Source of the DNA: Paracoccaceae bacterium
Lineage (GTDB): Bacteria > Pseudomonadota > Alphaproteobacteria > Rhodobacterales > Rhodobacteraceae
Direction: 5' to 3'
Assembly: GCA_007116575.1 (NCBI GenBank)
Contig: SKIF01000005.1
Coordinates: forward strand, 1 to 62,670
DNA length: 62,670 nt
Under the pieces are notes generated by a model. The model did not search any database, was not told the DNA's origin, and worked only from the letters and a program-made list of their open reading frames with translations. The position numbers were made by a program, and so were the translations under genes. Of the stretch, positions 23,562 to 32,546 are shown piece after piece (position 1 is the stretch's first letter; every line of letters starts with the position of its first letter).

Positions 23562-26478
23562 GCATCCGCCCTCCCTCTGGGTCGAAGAATACCGGGTCGC
23601 ACAGGCTGACCTCGCAGCGCTGGCCCCGCAACCCGTCCTCCAGCCGCAACCGCGCGCCATGCCTTGCGCGCCCGTTCACGACCAGAGCCAGCCCCAGCCA
23701 TGTCCCGAGCGTCGGCGAGTAGCAGGCCGATGTCACATGCCCCTCGACATGGGCCGCCGTTGCCGGGGCATCGGGCTGGAAAAGGCTCGCCCCCGCCGCG
23801 ATCCCGGCTTGCGGGTCGGACGGGCGCAGGCCGACCAGTTGCATCCGCTCGGGGCCGGTCAGACCGGGGCGCTGGCTTGCAGCGCGCCCGATGAAATCCT
23901 TCTTGCTCGACATCATTCCCTGCATACCAAGGTCGAACGCCGTCACACGCCCGTCGATCTCGGCATGGGTGATGAAGCCCTTCTCGATACGCAACACATT
24001 GAGCGCCTCCATCCCGTAGGCACCGCCCCCGAGCCCCTCGGCCAGCGCTACCAGATGGCGGAACAGGTCGGCCCCGAAGCGGGCAGGCACCGCGAGTTCA
24101 TAGCCTTTTTCGCCACTGAAAGAGATGCGGAACAGCCGCCCTGCCACCGCCCCGATCTGCACAGGGCAATACCCCATGAAGGGCAGGTCCGGCACCTCGC
24201 CCAGAACATGGCCCAGTACCTCGCCCGCCAGCGGCCCGGCAACCGCCATCTGCGCCCAATTCTCGGTCACAGAGGCGAGGCGCAGCTGCCAGCCCCGGCA
24301 GAATGCCTGCTGCACGAATTCTAGGTGCTGCATCACCTCGCCTGCGGCAGCGGTGGTGGTCGTCACCAGATAGTCATGCTCGTTCAGTCGCGCGCAGGTC
24401 CCGTCATCCATGACATGGCCATCCTCGCGCAGCATCAGCCCATAGCGGACGCGCCCGACAGCAAGGCGCGACATGGTGCCGGTATAGACAAAATCCAGAA
24501 ACCGCCCCGCATCCGGCCCCTGCACGGCGATCTTGCCCAGCGTCGAGACATCGCAGACCCCGACCGTCTGTCGGACAAAGCCCGTTTCGCGGTTGCAGGC
24601 CGTGCGCCAGTCCGCGTCACCCGCTTGCGGGAAATAGCTGGGCCGGTACCACAACCCCGCCTCGATCATCGGCGCACCCATCGCGCGGGCCTGCGCGTCC
24701 GAAGTCGTGCGCCGCTCGGGCCGGAACCCTGCGCCCTTCGCCCCGGCCCCAAGCGCCCCGATGCTGACCGGCACGAAGGGCGGCCGGAAGGTGGTGGTGC
24801 CCGTCTCCGGAATGCTGCCACCTGTCGCGTCGGCCAGCACTGCCAGCGCGCCCATATTCGACGACTTGCCCTGATCGGGCGCCATCCCTTGCGTGGTGTA
24901 GCGCTTCATATGCTCGACCGAGGCAAACCCCTCTTGTGCTGCGAGCGTCACATCCTTGGTGGTCACATCATTGGCGAAATCCAGCCATGCCCGCCCCTTT
25001 GCCTTTACCTGCCAGAGTGGGCGGAGCGCATAGGCACTGTCCTCGGCCTCCGGCAAGACCATGTCAGGGGCTTTGAGGCCCAACTCTGCAAGCGCGGCCT
25101 GCGCGGCCTCCACCCCATCGGCCAGACAGGCGGCAATCGAGAAACGCCCCCGCGCGGCCCCGGCGGCCTCCAGCCCCGGCACCATGCCGGGGCGCGGCAC
25201 GAACGCCGCAATCGCTTCGTCCCAGACCGGGCGCGCGCCATGGTGGCACGTCAGCGCCAATGTCGGGTTCCAGCCCCCCGAGAGCGCGAGTGTGTCGCAG
25301 GCAATCCGGCTTTCACGCCCGCGTACGCGAATCGTGACCTCACGCAAGCCATGCCGACCCCGCGTAGCCACCACTTCGCCCCCGCTGTGGAACGGGAAGG
25401 GGGTATCGCCCGCGACATCCTCACGCGGGTCGATATAGGCGGCGATCTGCATGCCCTGATCGGCCAGCACCTGAGCACTTGCCAGCGCATGGTCATTATT
25501 GCCAAACACCACCACGCGCCCCGGATCAACCGCCCAGCGGTGCCAGTAGCTGGCGACAGCACTCAGCAGCATCACCCCCGGACGGTCATTGCCGGGATGC
25601 GCAATCGGTCGCTCGAGCGCGCCACTGGCAAGGATTGCGCGCCTCGCCGTGATCCGCCAGTAGCATTCGCGCGGCGCAAGCCCCGGTTCGGCCAGATGCT
25701 GGCCGACGCGCTCCAAAGCGCCGAACACCCCGCCATCATAGGTGCCGAAAATACTCGTGCGCGGCATGAGGCGGACATTGGGCAGGGCGGTCAGTTCCGC
25801 CAGCACCCCCTGCACCCAGTCCTCTGCCCCCTGCCCGTCAATCTGCCCGGCCTGTGACAGCAAACGCCCACCCATCTGGCGGTCTTCTTCGGCGAGGATC
25901 ACATCCGCCCCCGCGCGACCCGCCGTCAGCGCAACCATCAGCCCAGTCGGGCCAGACCCGATCACCAGCAGGTCACAAAAGGCAAATGCGCGCTCGTGCA
26001 GGCTCTCATCATGGGCGCGCGGCAAGCGGCCCAAACCGGCGGCACGGCGAATGACAGGCTCGTAGAGCCGCTCCCAGAAGGCGCGCGGCCACATGAAGGT
26101 CTTGTAATAAAACCCTGCACTCAGGAAAGGCGCGAACAGGTCATTGACGGCCATCACATCGTGCCGGACCGAGGGCCAGCAATTCTGCACCCGCGCCTCC
26201 AGCCCGGAATGCAATTCCTGCAGCGTGGCGCGGATATTGGGGTGAAACGTCCCGTCGCGCTTCAACTCGACCAGTGCATTGGGCTCTTCACTGCCAGCCG
26301 TCAGCACTCCGCGCGGGCGGTGATACTTGAAGGATCGCCCCATCAGCCGCACATTATTGGCCAGCAGCGCCGAGGCCAGTGTGTCGCCCCTGCAGCCTGT
26401 CATCTCGCGCCCGTCGAAGTGGAAGCGAACCGCACGCCCGCGGTCCAAAGCACTGCCCCCTGTCACCCGGCGCTTCAT
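23554..26478 (-). CDS. soxA: Sarcosine oxidase alpha subunit
   Basis: SoxA is the large subunit that binds NAD and carries a folate-binding half. The 974-residue length is normal. The N-terminal part shows the ferredoxin-like region (FHFDGREMTGCRGDTLASAL), a Rossmann motif (FCDLLVIGSGPTGLMVALTA), and a middle oxidoreductase domain. The C-terminal half (about 600-960) is a GcvT-type aminomethyltransferase domain with GVCDVSTLGKIAVQGPDAGR and GEKGYELAVPARFG. The enzyme oxidises sarcosine to glycine and passes the methyl group to tetrahydrofolate. The start overlaps soxD by ATGA. Confidence 0.97.
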   Translation of the reverse strand: MKRRVTGGSALDRGRAVRFHFDGREMTGCRGDTLASALLANNVRLMGRSFKYHRPRGVLTAGSEEPNALVELKRDGTFHPNIRATLQELHSGLEARVQNCWPSVRHDVMAVNDLFAPFLSAGFYYKTFMWPRAFWERLYEPVIRRAAGLGRLPRAHDESLHERAFAFCDLLVIGSGPTGLMVALTAGRAGADVILAEEDRQMGGRLLSQAGQIDGQGAEDWVQGVLAELTALPNVRLMPRTSIFGTYDGGVFGALERVGQHLAEPGLAPRECYWRITARRAILASGALERPIAHPGNDRPGVMLLSAVASYWHRWAVDPGRVVVFGNNDHALASAQVLADQGMQIAAYIDPREDVAGDTPFPFHSGGEVVATRGRHGLREVTIRVRGRESRIACDTLALSGGWNPTLALTCHHGARPVWDEAIAAFVPRPGMVPGLEAAGAARGRFSIAACLADGVEAAQAALAELGLKAPDMVLPEAEDSAYALRPLWQVKAKGRAWLDFANDVTTKDVTLAAQEGFASVEHMKRYTTQGMAPDQGKSSNMGALAVLADATGGSIPETGTTTFRPPFVPVSIGALGAGAKGAGFRPERRTTSDAQARAMGAPMIEAGLWYRPSYFPQAGDADWRTACNRETGFVRQTVGVCDVSTLGKIAVQGPDAGRFLDFVYTGTMSRLAVGRVRYGLMLREDGHVMDDGTCARLNEHDYLVTTTTAAAGEVMQHLEFVQQAFCRGWQLRLASVTENWAQMAVAGPLAGEVLGHVLGEVPDLPFMGYCPVQIGAVAGRLFRISFSGEKGYELAVPARFGADLFRHLVALAEGLGGGAYGMEALNVLRIEKGFITHAEIDGRVTAFDLGMQGMMSSKKDFIGRAASQRPGLTGPERMQLVGLRPSDPQAGIAAGASLFQPDAPATAAHVEGHVTSACYSPTLGTWLGLALVVNGRARHGARLRLEDGLRGQRCEVSLCDPVFFDPEGGRMRD

Positions 26479-26732
26479 CCTGCCTCCTCCACGGCGGTGC
26501 TGCCCGTGACAGCGTGCGTCACGGTATCACGCGCGACCTCCAGCCATGTGCCGCAGGGGGCGTGGTACCACAGGTCACGCGCGGGCCCTGCCGGGTTGTC
26601 GCGCAGGTGAAGGTAATTGTCCCACGCTTCAGGCGGCGCATCCGCTTCCGGGCGGTCGCAATAGTCCGCTGCCCCGATACAGGTGAACTCGCGCATATCT
26701 CGCCATCCGCAGCAGGGGCAGGGCAAATACAT
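26475..26732 (-). CDS. soxD: Sarcosine oxidase delta subunit
   Basis: SoxD is a small zinc-binding subunit. The 85-residue protein has the expected CPCCGWRDMREFTC cysteines near the N-terminus and DLWYHAPCGTWLEVARDTVT with the His and Cys that complete the site. It lies 9 bases after soxB and overlaps soxA, the standard B-D-A-G order. Confidence 0.96.
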   Translation of the reverse strand: MYLPCPCCGWRDMREFTCIGAADYCDRPEADAPPEAWDNYLHLRDNPAGPARDLWYHAPCGTWLEVARDTVTHAVTGSTAVEEAG

Positions 26733-26741
26733 GATCGGACC

Positions 26742-27992
26742 TCAATGCAGATTGTGCTGGCTGCCCTTGCCCTCTTCATCGAGAAGATGGCCCGTGGCAA
26801 AGCGGTCAAGACGGTAGCGGCGCGCGACGGGGTGGGGCTGATCGGTGGCCATCAGATGCGCCATGCACCAGCCCGAGGCAGGTACCGCCTTGAACCCGCC
26901 ATAGCACCAGCCTGCATCGAGATAGAGCCCCTCGATGGGCGTGCGGTCGATGATCGGCGAGCCATCGGGCGTCATGTCCATGATCCCGCCCCAGGAGCGC
27001 AGCACCTTCGCCCGCCCGATCATCGGCATCAGCGCCATGCCCGCCTCCATCACCTGCTCGACGCCGGGCAGGTTGCCGCGCGCGGCATAGGATGGGTAGA
27101 AATCGAGATCACCCCCAAAGACAAGCCCGCCCTTGTCGGACTGGCTGATATAGAAATGCCCCATGCCGAAGCTGATCACATGATCGATGCAGGGCTTGAG
27201 CCCTTCGGTGACAAAGGCTTGCAGGATGTGGCTCTCGATGGGCAGGCGCAGCCCGGCCATGGCGGCGACCTGAGATGTGCGTCCGGCGGTCACGATCCCC
27301 ACCTTGCGCGCGCGGATCTCGCCGCGGGTGGTTGACACGCCAGTCACGCGCCCGCTCTCAACCGAAATGCCCGTCACCTCGCAATTCTCGATCAGATCGA
27401 CGCCGCGCTGGTCGGCCCCGCGCGCATAGCCCCAGGCGACGGCATCGTGCCGCGCCGTGCCGCCGCGCTTGTGATAGAGCCCGCCATAGATCGGAAACCG
27501 CGCTTGCTCAAAATCGAGATAGGGCAGGATCGCGCGCACCCCCTCGCGGTCCAGCAGGATCGCATCATCACCCTGCGCCAGCATCGCATTGCCGCGCCGG
27601 GCGAAAGCGTCGCGCTGTCCGTCCGAATGGAACAGGTTGATCAGCCCGCGCTGCGAATGCATCACGTTGTAATTCAGCTCGTCCTCCAGCCCCTCCCAGA
27701 GCTTGAGTGAATGGCTGTAGAACTCGGAATTGCCGGGCAGGAAGTAATTGGCACGCACAATGGTGGTGTTTCGCCCGATATTACCGCCGCCGAGATAGCC
27801 TTTCTCCAGCACGGCGATATTGGTCAGCCCGTGGTTCTTCGCGAGGTAATACGCCGTCGCCAGACCATGCCCGCCACCCCCGATGATAAGCATGTCATAG
27901 TCTGGCTTGGGGTCGGGCTTGCGCCAATGCGGCTTCCAGCCGCGGTTGCCCGCGAGCCCTTCCTTCAGAATACGAAAGCCGGAAAATTGCAT
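26742..27992 (-). CDS. soxB: Sarcosine oxidase beta subunit
   Basis: SoxB binds the covalent FMN and FAD where sarcosine is oxidised. The 416-residue protein shows the FAD-binding MLIIGGGGHGLATAYYLAKN, VLEKGYLGGGNIGRNTTIVR, and the C-terminal IDRTPIEGLYLDAGWCYGGF, then KAVPASGWCMAHLMA. It lies 12 bases after the ABC ATPase gene, so uptake and oxidation genes are probably cotranscribed. Confidence 0.97.
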   Translation of the reverse strand: MQFSGFRILKEGLAGNRGWKPHWRKPDPKPDYDMLIIGGGGHGLATAYYLAKNHGLTNIAVLEKGYLGGGNIGRNTTIVRANYFLPGNSEFYSHSLKLWEGLEDELNYNVMHSQRGLINLFHSDGQRDAFARRGNAMLAQGDDAILLDREGVRAILPYLDFEQARFPIYGGLYHKRGGTARHDAVAWGYARGADQRGVDLIENCEVTGISVESGRVTGVSTTRGEIRARKVGIVTAGRTSQVAAMAGLRLPIESHILQAFVTEGLKPCIDHVISFGMGHFYISQSDKGGLVFGGDLDFYPSYAARGNLPGVEQVMEAGMALMPMIGRAKVLRSWGGIMDMTPDGSPIIDRTPIEGLYLDAGWCYGGFKAVPASGWCMAHLMATDQPHPVARRYRLDRFATGHLLDEEGKGSQHNLH

Positions 27993-28004
27993 CGCGCGCA
28001 GCCC

Positions 28005-30098
28005 CTACTCGGCAGCTTCGTTGCTGAGGGTAAAGACAGGCTCCATCCGCGCGAGAATATCATCTGCAAGATGGCACTTGATCTGATGTCCCTCCGGAAG
28101 CTTGCGCATCGGCGGCACCTCGGTTTCACACAAACCTCCGGGCACGTCCGATTTCCAGCGACAGCGCGTCTGGAACGGGCAACCCGGTGGCGGGTTCATG
28201 GCCGAGGGGATGTCACCTTCCAGCACGATGCGCTTTTTCTGCACGGTAGTATCGGCCACCGGCACGGCAGACAGCAGCGCCTCGGTATAGGGGTGATAGG
28301 GGGGCGCGAAGACCTGATCGGTGGTGCCAAGCTCGACCACATGGCCCAGATACATGACCATGACCCGGTCAGACAGATACCGCACGATCGAAAGGTCATG
28401 GCTGATGAACAAAAGCGTCGTGCCGTTCTTGCGCTGGATATCCATCAGAAGCTGGGTGACTGCGGCCTGCACCGAAACATCGAGCGCAGAGACCGGCTCA
28501 TCGGCCACCACCACTTTCGCATCACCCGCAAATGCGCGCGCAATGCCCACGCGCTGTTTCTGCCCGCCCGAAAGCTGGCGCGGCATCCGTTCGGCGAAGG
28601 CACGCGGCAGTTTCACCAGATCGAGAAGTTCAAGCATCCGCTGCCTGCGCTCGGCTGGCGTCCGGCCCACTTTGAAGATCTCTAGCGCGCGGATGATCTG
28701 GGCACCGACGGTCATGGACGGGTTGAGCGTGTCGAACGGGTTCTGGAACACCATCTGCAACGAGGACACCGTGTCGGTATTGCGTTGCTGAATGGGGGTG
28801 GATTGCACATTCTCGTCAAACAGCATGATCTTGCCACCCGATGCCGTCTCGAGCCCCATCAGCACCTTGGCAAAGGTGGACTTGCCGCAGCCGGACTCGC
28901 CCACAATGGCCAGTGTCTCGCCCTCGCGCGCGTCGAAACTCAGCGTCTCGTTGGCCTTGACGACCTTGGTCTCGCCACCTGAAAACAGGGCCGAGGCAGC
29001 CACTTCGTAGTATTTACGCACATCATCCATCTTGAGGACGACATCGCCAATGGACGTGGCCTCGGCCTGCTCGGTGCTTTCCCATGCCGCATCCCAGTCG
29101 ATCTCGTCGATGCGCAGGCAGCGGCTTTCATGGCGGTCATCGCCCGGAAGCTCTGACATGGCGATATCCTTGGCATCGCAGTGTCCAGACTTGAAGTAGT
29201 CGCAGCGCGGTCCGAAATTGCAGCCCGGCGGGCGCTCATGCGGCAGTGGAAAATTGCCCGGAATCGCGCGCAGAGGACGCGCGGTCTTGGAGGCCGAGGG
29301 CAACGGGATCGCCCGGAACAGCGCCTGCGTATAGGGGTGGCGCATCTTGTTGAACACGTCGGTGATGTTCCCGGTCTCGACCGCCTCGCCCGAATACATG
29401 ACGCAGAGCCGGTTGCAGGTCTCCATCACCAAACCGAGATTGTGGCTGATGAACAGCATCGATGTGCCGTATTTCCGGCCCAGATCCTTGACCAGATCGA
29501 CAATCCCGGCCTCGACCGTCACGTCGAGCGCGGTGGTCGGCTCATCCAGGATCAAGAGCGTAGGGTTGGCCATCAGCGCCATCGCGATGACGATGCGCTG
29601 CTGCTGCCCCCCCGAAAGCTGGTGCGGATAGGCATCGAGGATGCGGTCGGGGTCGGGCAGACGCACATCGGCGACAAGCTGGCGGGCACGGGCGCGGGCC
29701 TGCCCTGCCTGCATGTTCTGATGGATCATCGGCACTTCCATCAGTTGTCGCCCGATCTTCATTGCCGGGTTCAGCGAGGCCATGGGTTCCTGATAAATCA
29801 TGGCGATTTCCGAGCCGCGAATTTTCGCCAGTTCGGCCGCACTCATGGTGTTCAGATCGCGCCCCTTGAACTTTATGGTGCCACCGACGATCCGGCCATT
29901 CACGCCCAGATCCTGCATTACACCCAGCGCCACGGTGGATTTGCCGCAGCCGGATTCGCCCACCAGCCCCATCGCCTCGCCGGGCATGACCGTGCAGGAG
30001 AAATCCATCACCGCCGGAATTTCGCGGGCGCGGGTGAAGAAGGAGATCGAGAGGTTCTCGATTTCGAGAATCGGCTTCGAAGGGTCCCATTCGGTCAT
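28005..30098 (-). CDS. Fused dual-ATPase subunit of a peptide/opine-type ABC transporter (DppD-DppF)
   Basis: This 697-residue protein contains two complete ABC domains. The first has Walker A GLVGESGCGKSTVALGV and signature LSGGQQQRIVIAMAL with Walker B LLILDEPTTALDV. The second has IVGESGCGKSTFAKVLMG, LSGGQKQRVGIARAFAGD and VVADEPVSALDVSVQ. Each is followed by the Cys-containing oligopeptide C-terminal extension (RPPGCNFGPRCDYFKSGHC and PPPGCPFQTRCRWKSDVPGG), which in related proteins can hold iron-sulfur. The ATG at 30098 is chosen for GGGAG upstream and the family start. Its C-terminal tail reappears at 22894-22950. Confidence 0.94.
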   Translation of the reverse strand: MTEWDPSKPILEIENLSISFFTRAREIPAVMDFSCTVMPGEAMGLVGESGCGKSTVALGVMQDLGVNGRIVGGTIKFKGRDLNTMSAAELAKIRGSEIAMIYQEPMASLNPAMKIGRQLMEVPMIHQNMQAGQARARARQLVADVRLPDPDRILDAYPHQLSGGQQQRIVIAMALMANPTLLILDEPTTALDVTVEAGIVDLVKDLGRKYGTSMLFISHNLGLVMETCNRLCVMYSGEAVETGNITDVFNKMRHPYTQALFRAIPLPSASKTARPLRAIPGNFPLPHERPPGCNFGPRCDYFKSGHCDAKDIAMSELPGDDRHESRCLRIDEIDWDAAWESTEQAEATSIGDVVLKMDDVRKYYEVAASALFSGGETKVVKANETLSFDAREGETLAIVGESGCGKSTFAKVLMGLETASGGKIMLFDENVQSTPIQQRNTDTVSSLQMVFQNPFDTLNPSMTVGAQIIRALEIFKVGRTPAERRQRMLELLDLVKLPRAFAERMPRQLSGGQKQRVGIARAFAGDAKVVVADEPVSALDVSVQAAVTQLLMDIQRKNGTTLLFISHDLSIVRYLSDRVMVMYLGHVVELGTTDQVFAPPYHPYTEALLSAVPVADTTVQKKRIVLEGDIPSAMNPPPGCPFQTRCRWKSDVPGGLCETEVPPMRKLPEGHQIKCHLADDILARMEPVFTLSNEAAE

Positions 30099-30126
30099 AG
30101 CTCGCGCTCCCGCTGTGAGGGCAGGA

Positions 30127-30178
30127 GCGGGGGTTTCACACCCCCGCACCCCCGTGGAGTATTTCCGGCAAGAAAATG
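30127..30178 (+). repeat. REP-like dispersed element, copy B
   Basis: GCGGGGG/CCCCCGC hairpin (30127-30147), then GGAGTATTTCCGGCAAGAAA (30156-30175), the same module as at 12385-12430 in the opposite orientation. It lies between the permease and ATPase genes, antisense to their transcription. Confidence 0.7.
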
Positions 30179-30180
30179 CA

Positions 30181-31344
30181 TCAGTCTTTCAAACTCTCTT
30201 CGCGCAGCCCGTCTGCCAGCAGATTGAGGCCGAGAACGAGCGACATAAGTGCCAGCGCGGGTGCCAGCGCGGCATGGGGGTAGACCGTCAGCAAGCGGCG
30301 GCCCTGGTTGATGGTCGAGCCCCAGTCGGGGCTTTCGGGCGCGACACCGAGACCGAAGAAGCCGAGCGTGCCCAGAAGGATGGTGGTGTAGCCGATGCGC
30401 AGGCAGAAATCGACGATCAGCGGCCCGCGCGCATTGGGCAGGATTTCCCACATCATGATATACCACGGCCCTTCGCCGCGGGTCTGGGCGGCTGCGACAT
30501 AATCGCGGGTCTTGATGTCCATGGTAATGCCGCGCACGATCCGGAAGACCGTGGGCGCATTGACGAAGACCACGGCAACAAACACGTTCAGCAGGTTCGG
30601 TGACATGCCCCAGACGCCGAACGGATCGGCATTGAAGGCCAGCCCAGAATAGGCCCAGAGCCCTACAATCACCACGGCACCGACATAGAGGTTGCGCTTC
30701 ATGGGCTGGGTGAAGAAGCGCGCATTGAGCAGCACCGTGAAGAACAGCACCGGCATCAGGAACAGGAAGCCCGCCATCACCCGCGGGATTGCGGTGTTCT
30801 GGATTTCGGGCGCAACCAGCAGGAAGAACAGCAGGATCACCGGGAAGGCCAGCACGAGATTGGCAACGAAGGTCAGGCCAGTGTCGAGCTTGCCGCCGAT
30901 ATAACCCGCCGGCAGGCCCAGCGAGATGCCGATCATGAAGGAGATCATCGCGGCGAAGGGCGCGATGCGCAGCACCTCGCGCGCGCCCATGACCATGCGC
31001 GAGAACACGTCGCGCGCCAGCGCATCACCCCCGAGCAGGAAATGCGGGTAGCCCCCCGCCGGGTCGCGCAAGGCAGAGCCCGGGCCTGCGTTGCGCATGC
31101 CCGAGAATTGCGCCAGCGGGTCGTGGGTCACGATCAGATCGGCAAAGAGCGCAGTGAAGACCCAGAACATGACCAGCGTGAAGCCGAACATGCCGATCGT
31201 GGAGTCAAAGAGCTTGCCATAGAGGCCAAGGTGGCGCTTGAAGCTGATCGAGACAGCAAACAGCAACACAATTGCGATCCAAACCGGCCAGAGCTGGAGG
31301 CCAAGTTGGGCGAAGATGCCGGGCCAGGTGAGTGGGTCTGTCAT
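30181..31344 (-). CDS. ABC transporter permease (DppC type)
   Basis: This 387-residue inner-membrane protein is the second permease of the importer. It has an N-terminal OppC-like helix, GGYPHFLLGGDALARDVFSR, several membrane helices, and the EAA loop region (DYVAAAQTRGEGPWYIMMWE onward, then LPNARGPLIVDFCLRIGYT). The central part carries an extra set of hydrophobic helices (about 170-250), so it is longer than typical DppC proteins of 300 residues. Spaced 12 bases from the partner permease. Confidence 0.92.
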   Translation of the reverse strand: MTDPLTWPGIFAQLGLQLWPVWIAIVLLFAVSISFKRHLGLYGKLFDSTIGMFGFTLVMFWVFTALFADLIVTHDPLAQFSGMRNAGPGSALRDPAGGYPHFLLGGDALARDVFSRMVMGAREVLRIAPFAAMISFMIGISLGLPAGYIGGKLDTGLTFVANLVLAFPVILLFFLLVAPEIQNTAIPRVMAGFLFLMPVLFFTVLLNARFFTQPMKRNLYVGAVVIVGLWAYSGLAFNADPFGVWGMSPNLLNVFVAVVFVNAPTVFRIVRGITMDIKTRDYVAAAQTRGEGPWYIMMWEILPNARGPLIVDFCLRIGYTTILLGTLGFFGLGVAPESPDWGSTINQGRRLLTVYPHAALAPALALMSLVLGLNLLADGLREESLKD

Positions 31345-31356
31345 GCCTGCCCCCGA

Positions 31357-32448
31357 TCAGGAAATACGGATACGCGGGTTGAGATAGACATACCCGATAT
31401 CCGAAATGAGTTGCGTCAGCAGAACCACCACCACAGCCACCACCGAGGCCGCGAGCAGCAGCTCGATATCATTATTGGCCGCGGCCTCGAACAGCACCCA
31501 GCCGAAACCGGGGTAGCTGAACAGCACCTCGACGATCACCACGCCGTTCAAAAGCCACGGGATCTGGAGCATGATCACCGTGAAGGGCGCGATCAGTGCG
31601 TTCCTGAGCGCATGGCGCAGCACGATATTCGGAAAGCTGACCCCTTTGAGCCGCGCCGTGCGGATATATTGCTGCGTCATCACCTCGGTCATGGAGGCCC
31701 GCGTGATCCGTGCGACATAGCCCATGCCGTAAAGCGCGATGGTCATCACTGGCAGAAAGAAATTCCAGAAGGTGATCTTCTCCAGCGCCGAACGGGCATT
31801 GCCCTGAAACAGCACCGGCCCCTCGATCACGCCCCAACTGACCAGCAGCGGCGATATCCCGACCGCCGAAGACGCCAGCAGGGCGATGAAAACCACCCCC
31901 GAGACATATTCGGGCGTCGCGGTTGAAGCGATGGCAAAGGTCGAAAGCGACCGGTCCGTCCGTGAGCCCTCGCGCATGCCCGCTAGCACGCCCACGAGCA
32001 GTGCCATCGGCACCATGACGATCAGCACCCAGAGCATCAGAATGCCCGTCGCCCCCAGTCGCGCCGTGATCACATCGGCCACATCGGCCCGGAAGCGGGT
32101 CGAATTCCCCCAATAGCCCTGCAACAACCCGCAGCGGTCCGGTGCCGCACCGGGTTCGGAGATATCGGCGAGCCGATAGCAGCGCCCTGTCATGCCCCCA
32201 TCGGCCTCTTCCCGCGTCCAGCCGGGCACCACCCCCAGCCACTCGCCATAGCGCGTCAACATGGGTTGGTTGTAGCCGTTGCGATCCAACCAGCTGGCGA
32301 CCTCGGCATCCGAGATACGCGAGCCCGCCTGGGTCTTGGCCAGTGTTTCCAGCTTCGCTGGCAGGTTGGTCAGGTAGAAGACCACAAAGGTCAGGCACAG
32401 GGCCGTGAACAGCATTACGCCGATACGGCGGGCTAGGAAGAGTAGCAT
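31357..32448 (-). CDS. ABC transporter permease (DppB type)
   Basis: The 363-residue first permease starts MLLFLARRIGVMLFTALCLT, the usual DppB N-terminal helix, and has the EAA motif MTEVMTQQYIRTARLKGVSF with VLRHALRNALIAPFTVIMLQ. A periplasmic loop (about 40-125) includes a Cys pair. The ATG at 32448 has AGGAGG 4 bases upstream; an earlier in-frame codon is less likely. It lies downstream of the binding-protein gene. Confidence 0.93.
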   Translation of the reverse strand: MLLFLARRIGVMLFTALCLTFVVFYLTNLPAKLETLAKTQAGSRISDAEVASWLDRNGYNQPMLTRYGEWLGVVPGWTREEADGGMTGRCYRLADISEPGAAPDRCGLLQGYWGNSTRFRADVADVITARLGATGILMLWVLIVMVPMALLVGVLAGMREGSRTDRSLSTFAIASTATPEYVSGVVFIALLASSAVGISPLLVSWGVIEGPVLFQGNARSALEKITFWNFFLPVMTIALYGMGYVARITRASMTEVMTQQYIRTARLKGVSFPNIVLRHALRNALIAPFTVIMLQIPWLLNGVVIVEVLFSYPGFGWVLFEAAANNDIELLLAASVVAVVVVLLTQLISDIGYVYLNPRIRIS

Positions 32449-32546
32449 CCTGCCTCCTGTCTTCTGGGGCACCGGTGAGGCGCGTTGACTTTCTTGGCAA
32501 AGCGGGGTGGCGCGGCGGGGTTAACCGCCGCGCGAAGGCTACCGGT

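Noticed and set aside
24325-25857. Long plus-strand open frame opposite soxA
   Set aside because: It is an antisense shadow of the sarcosine oxidase alpha gene and shows no recognisable domain.
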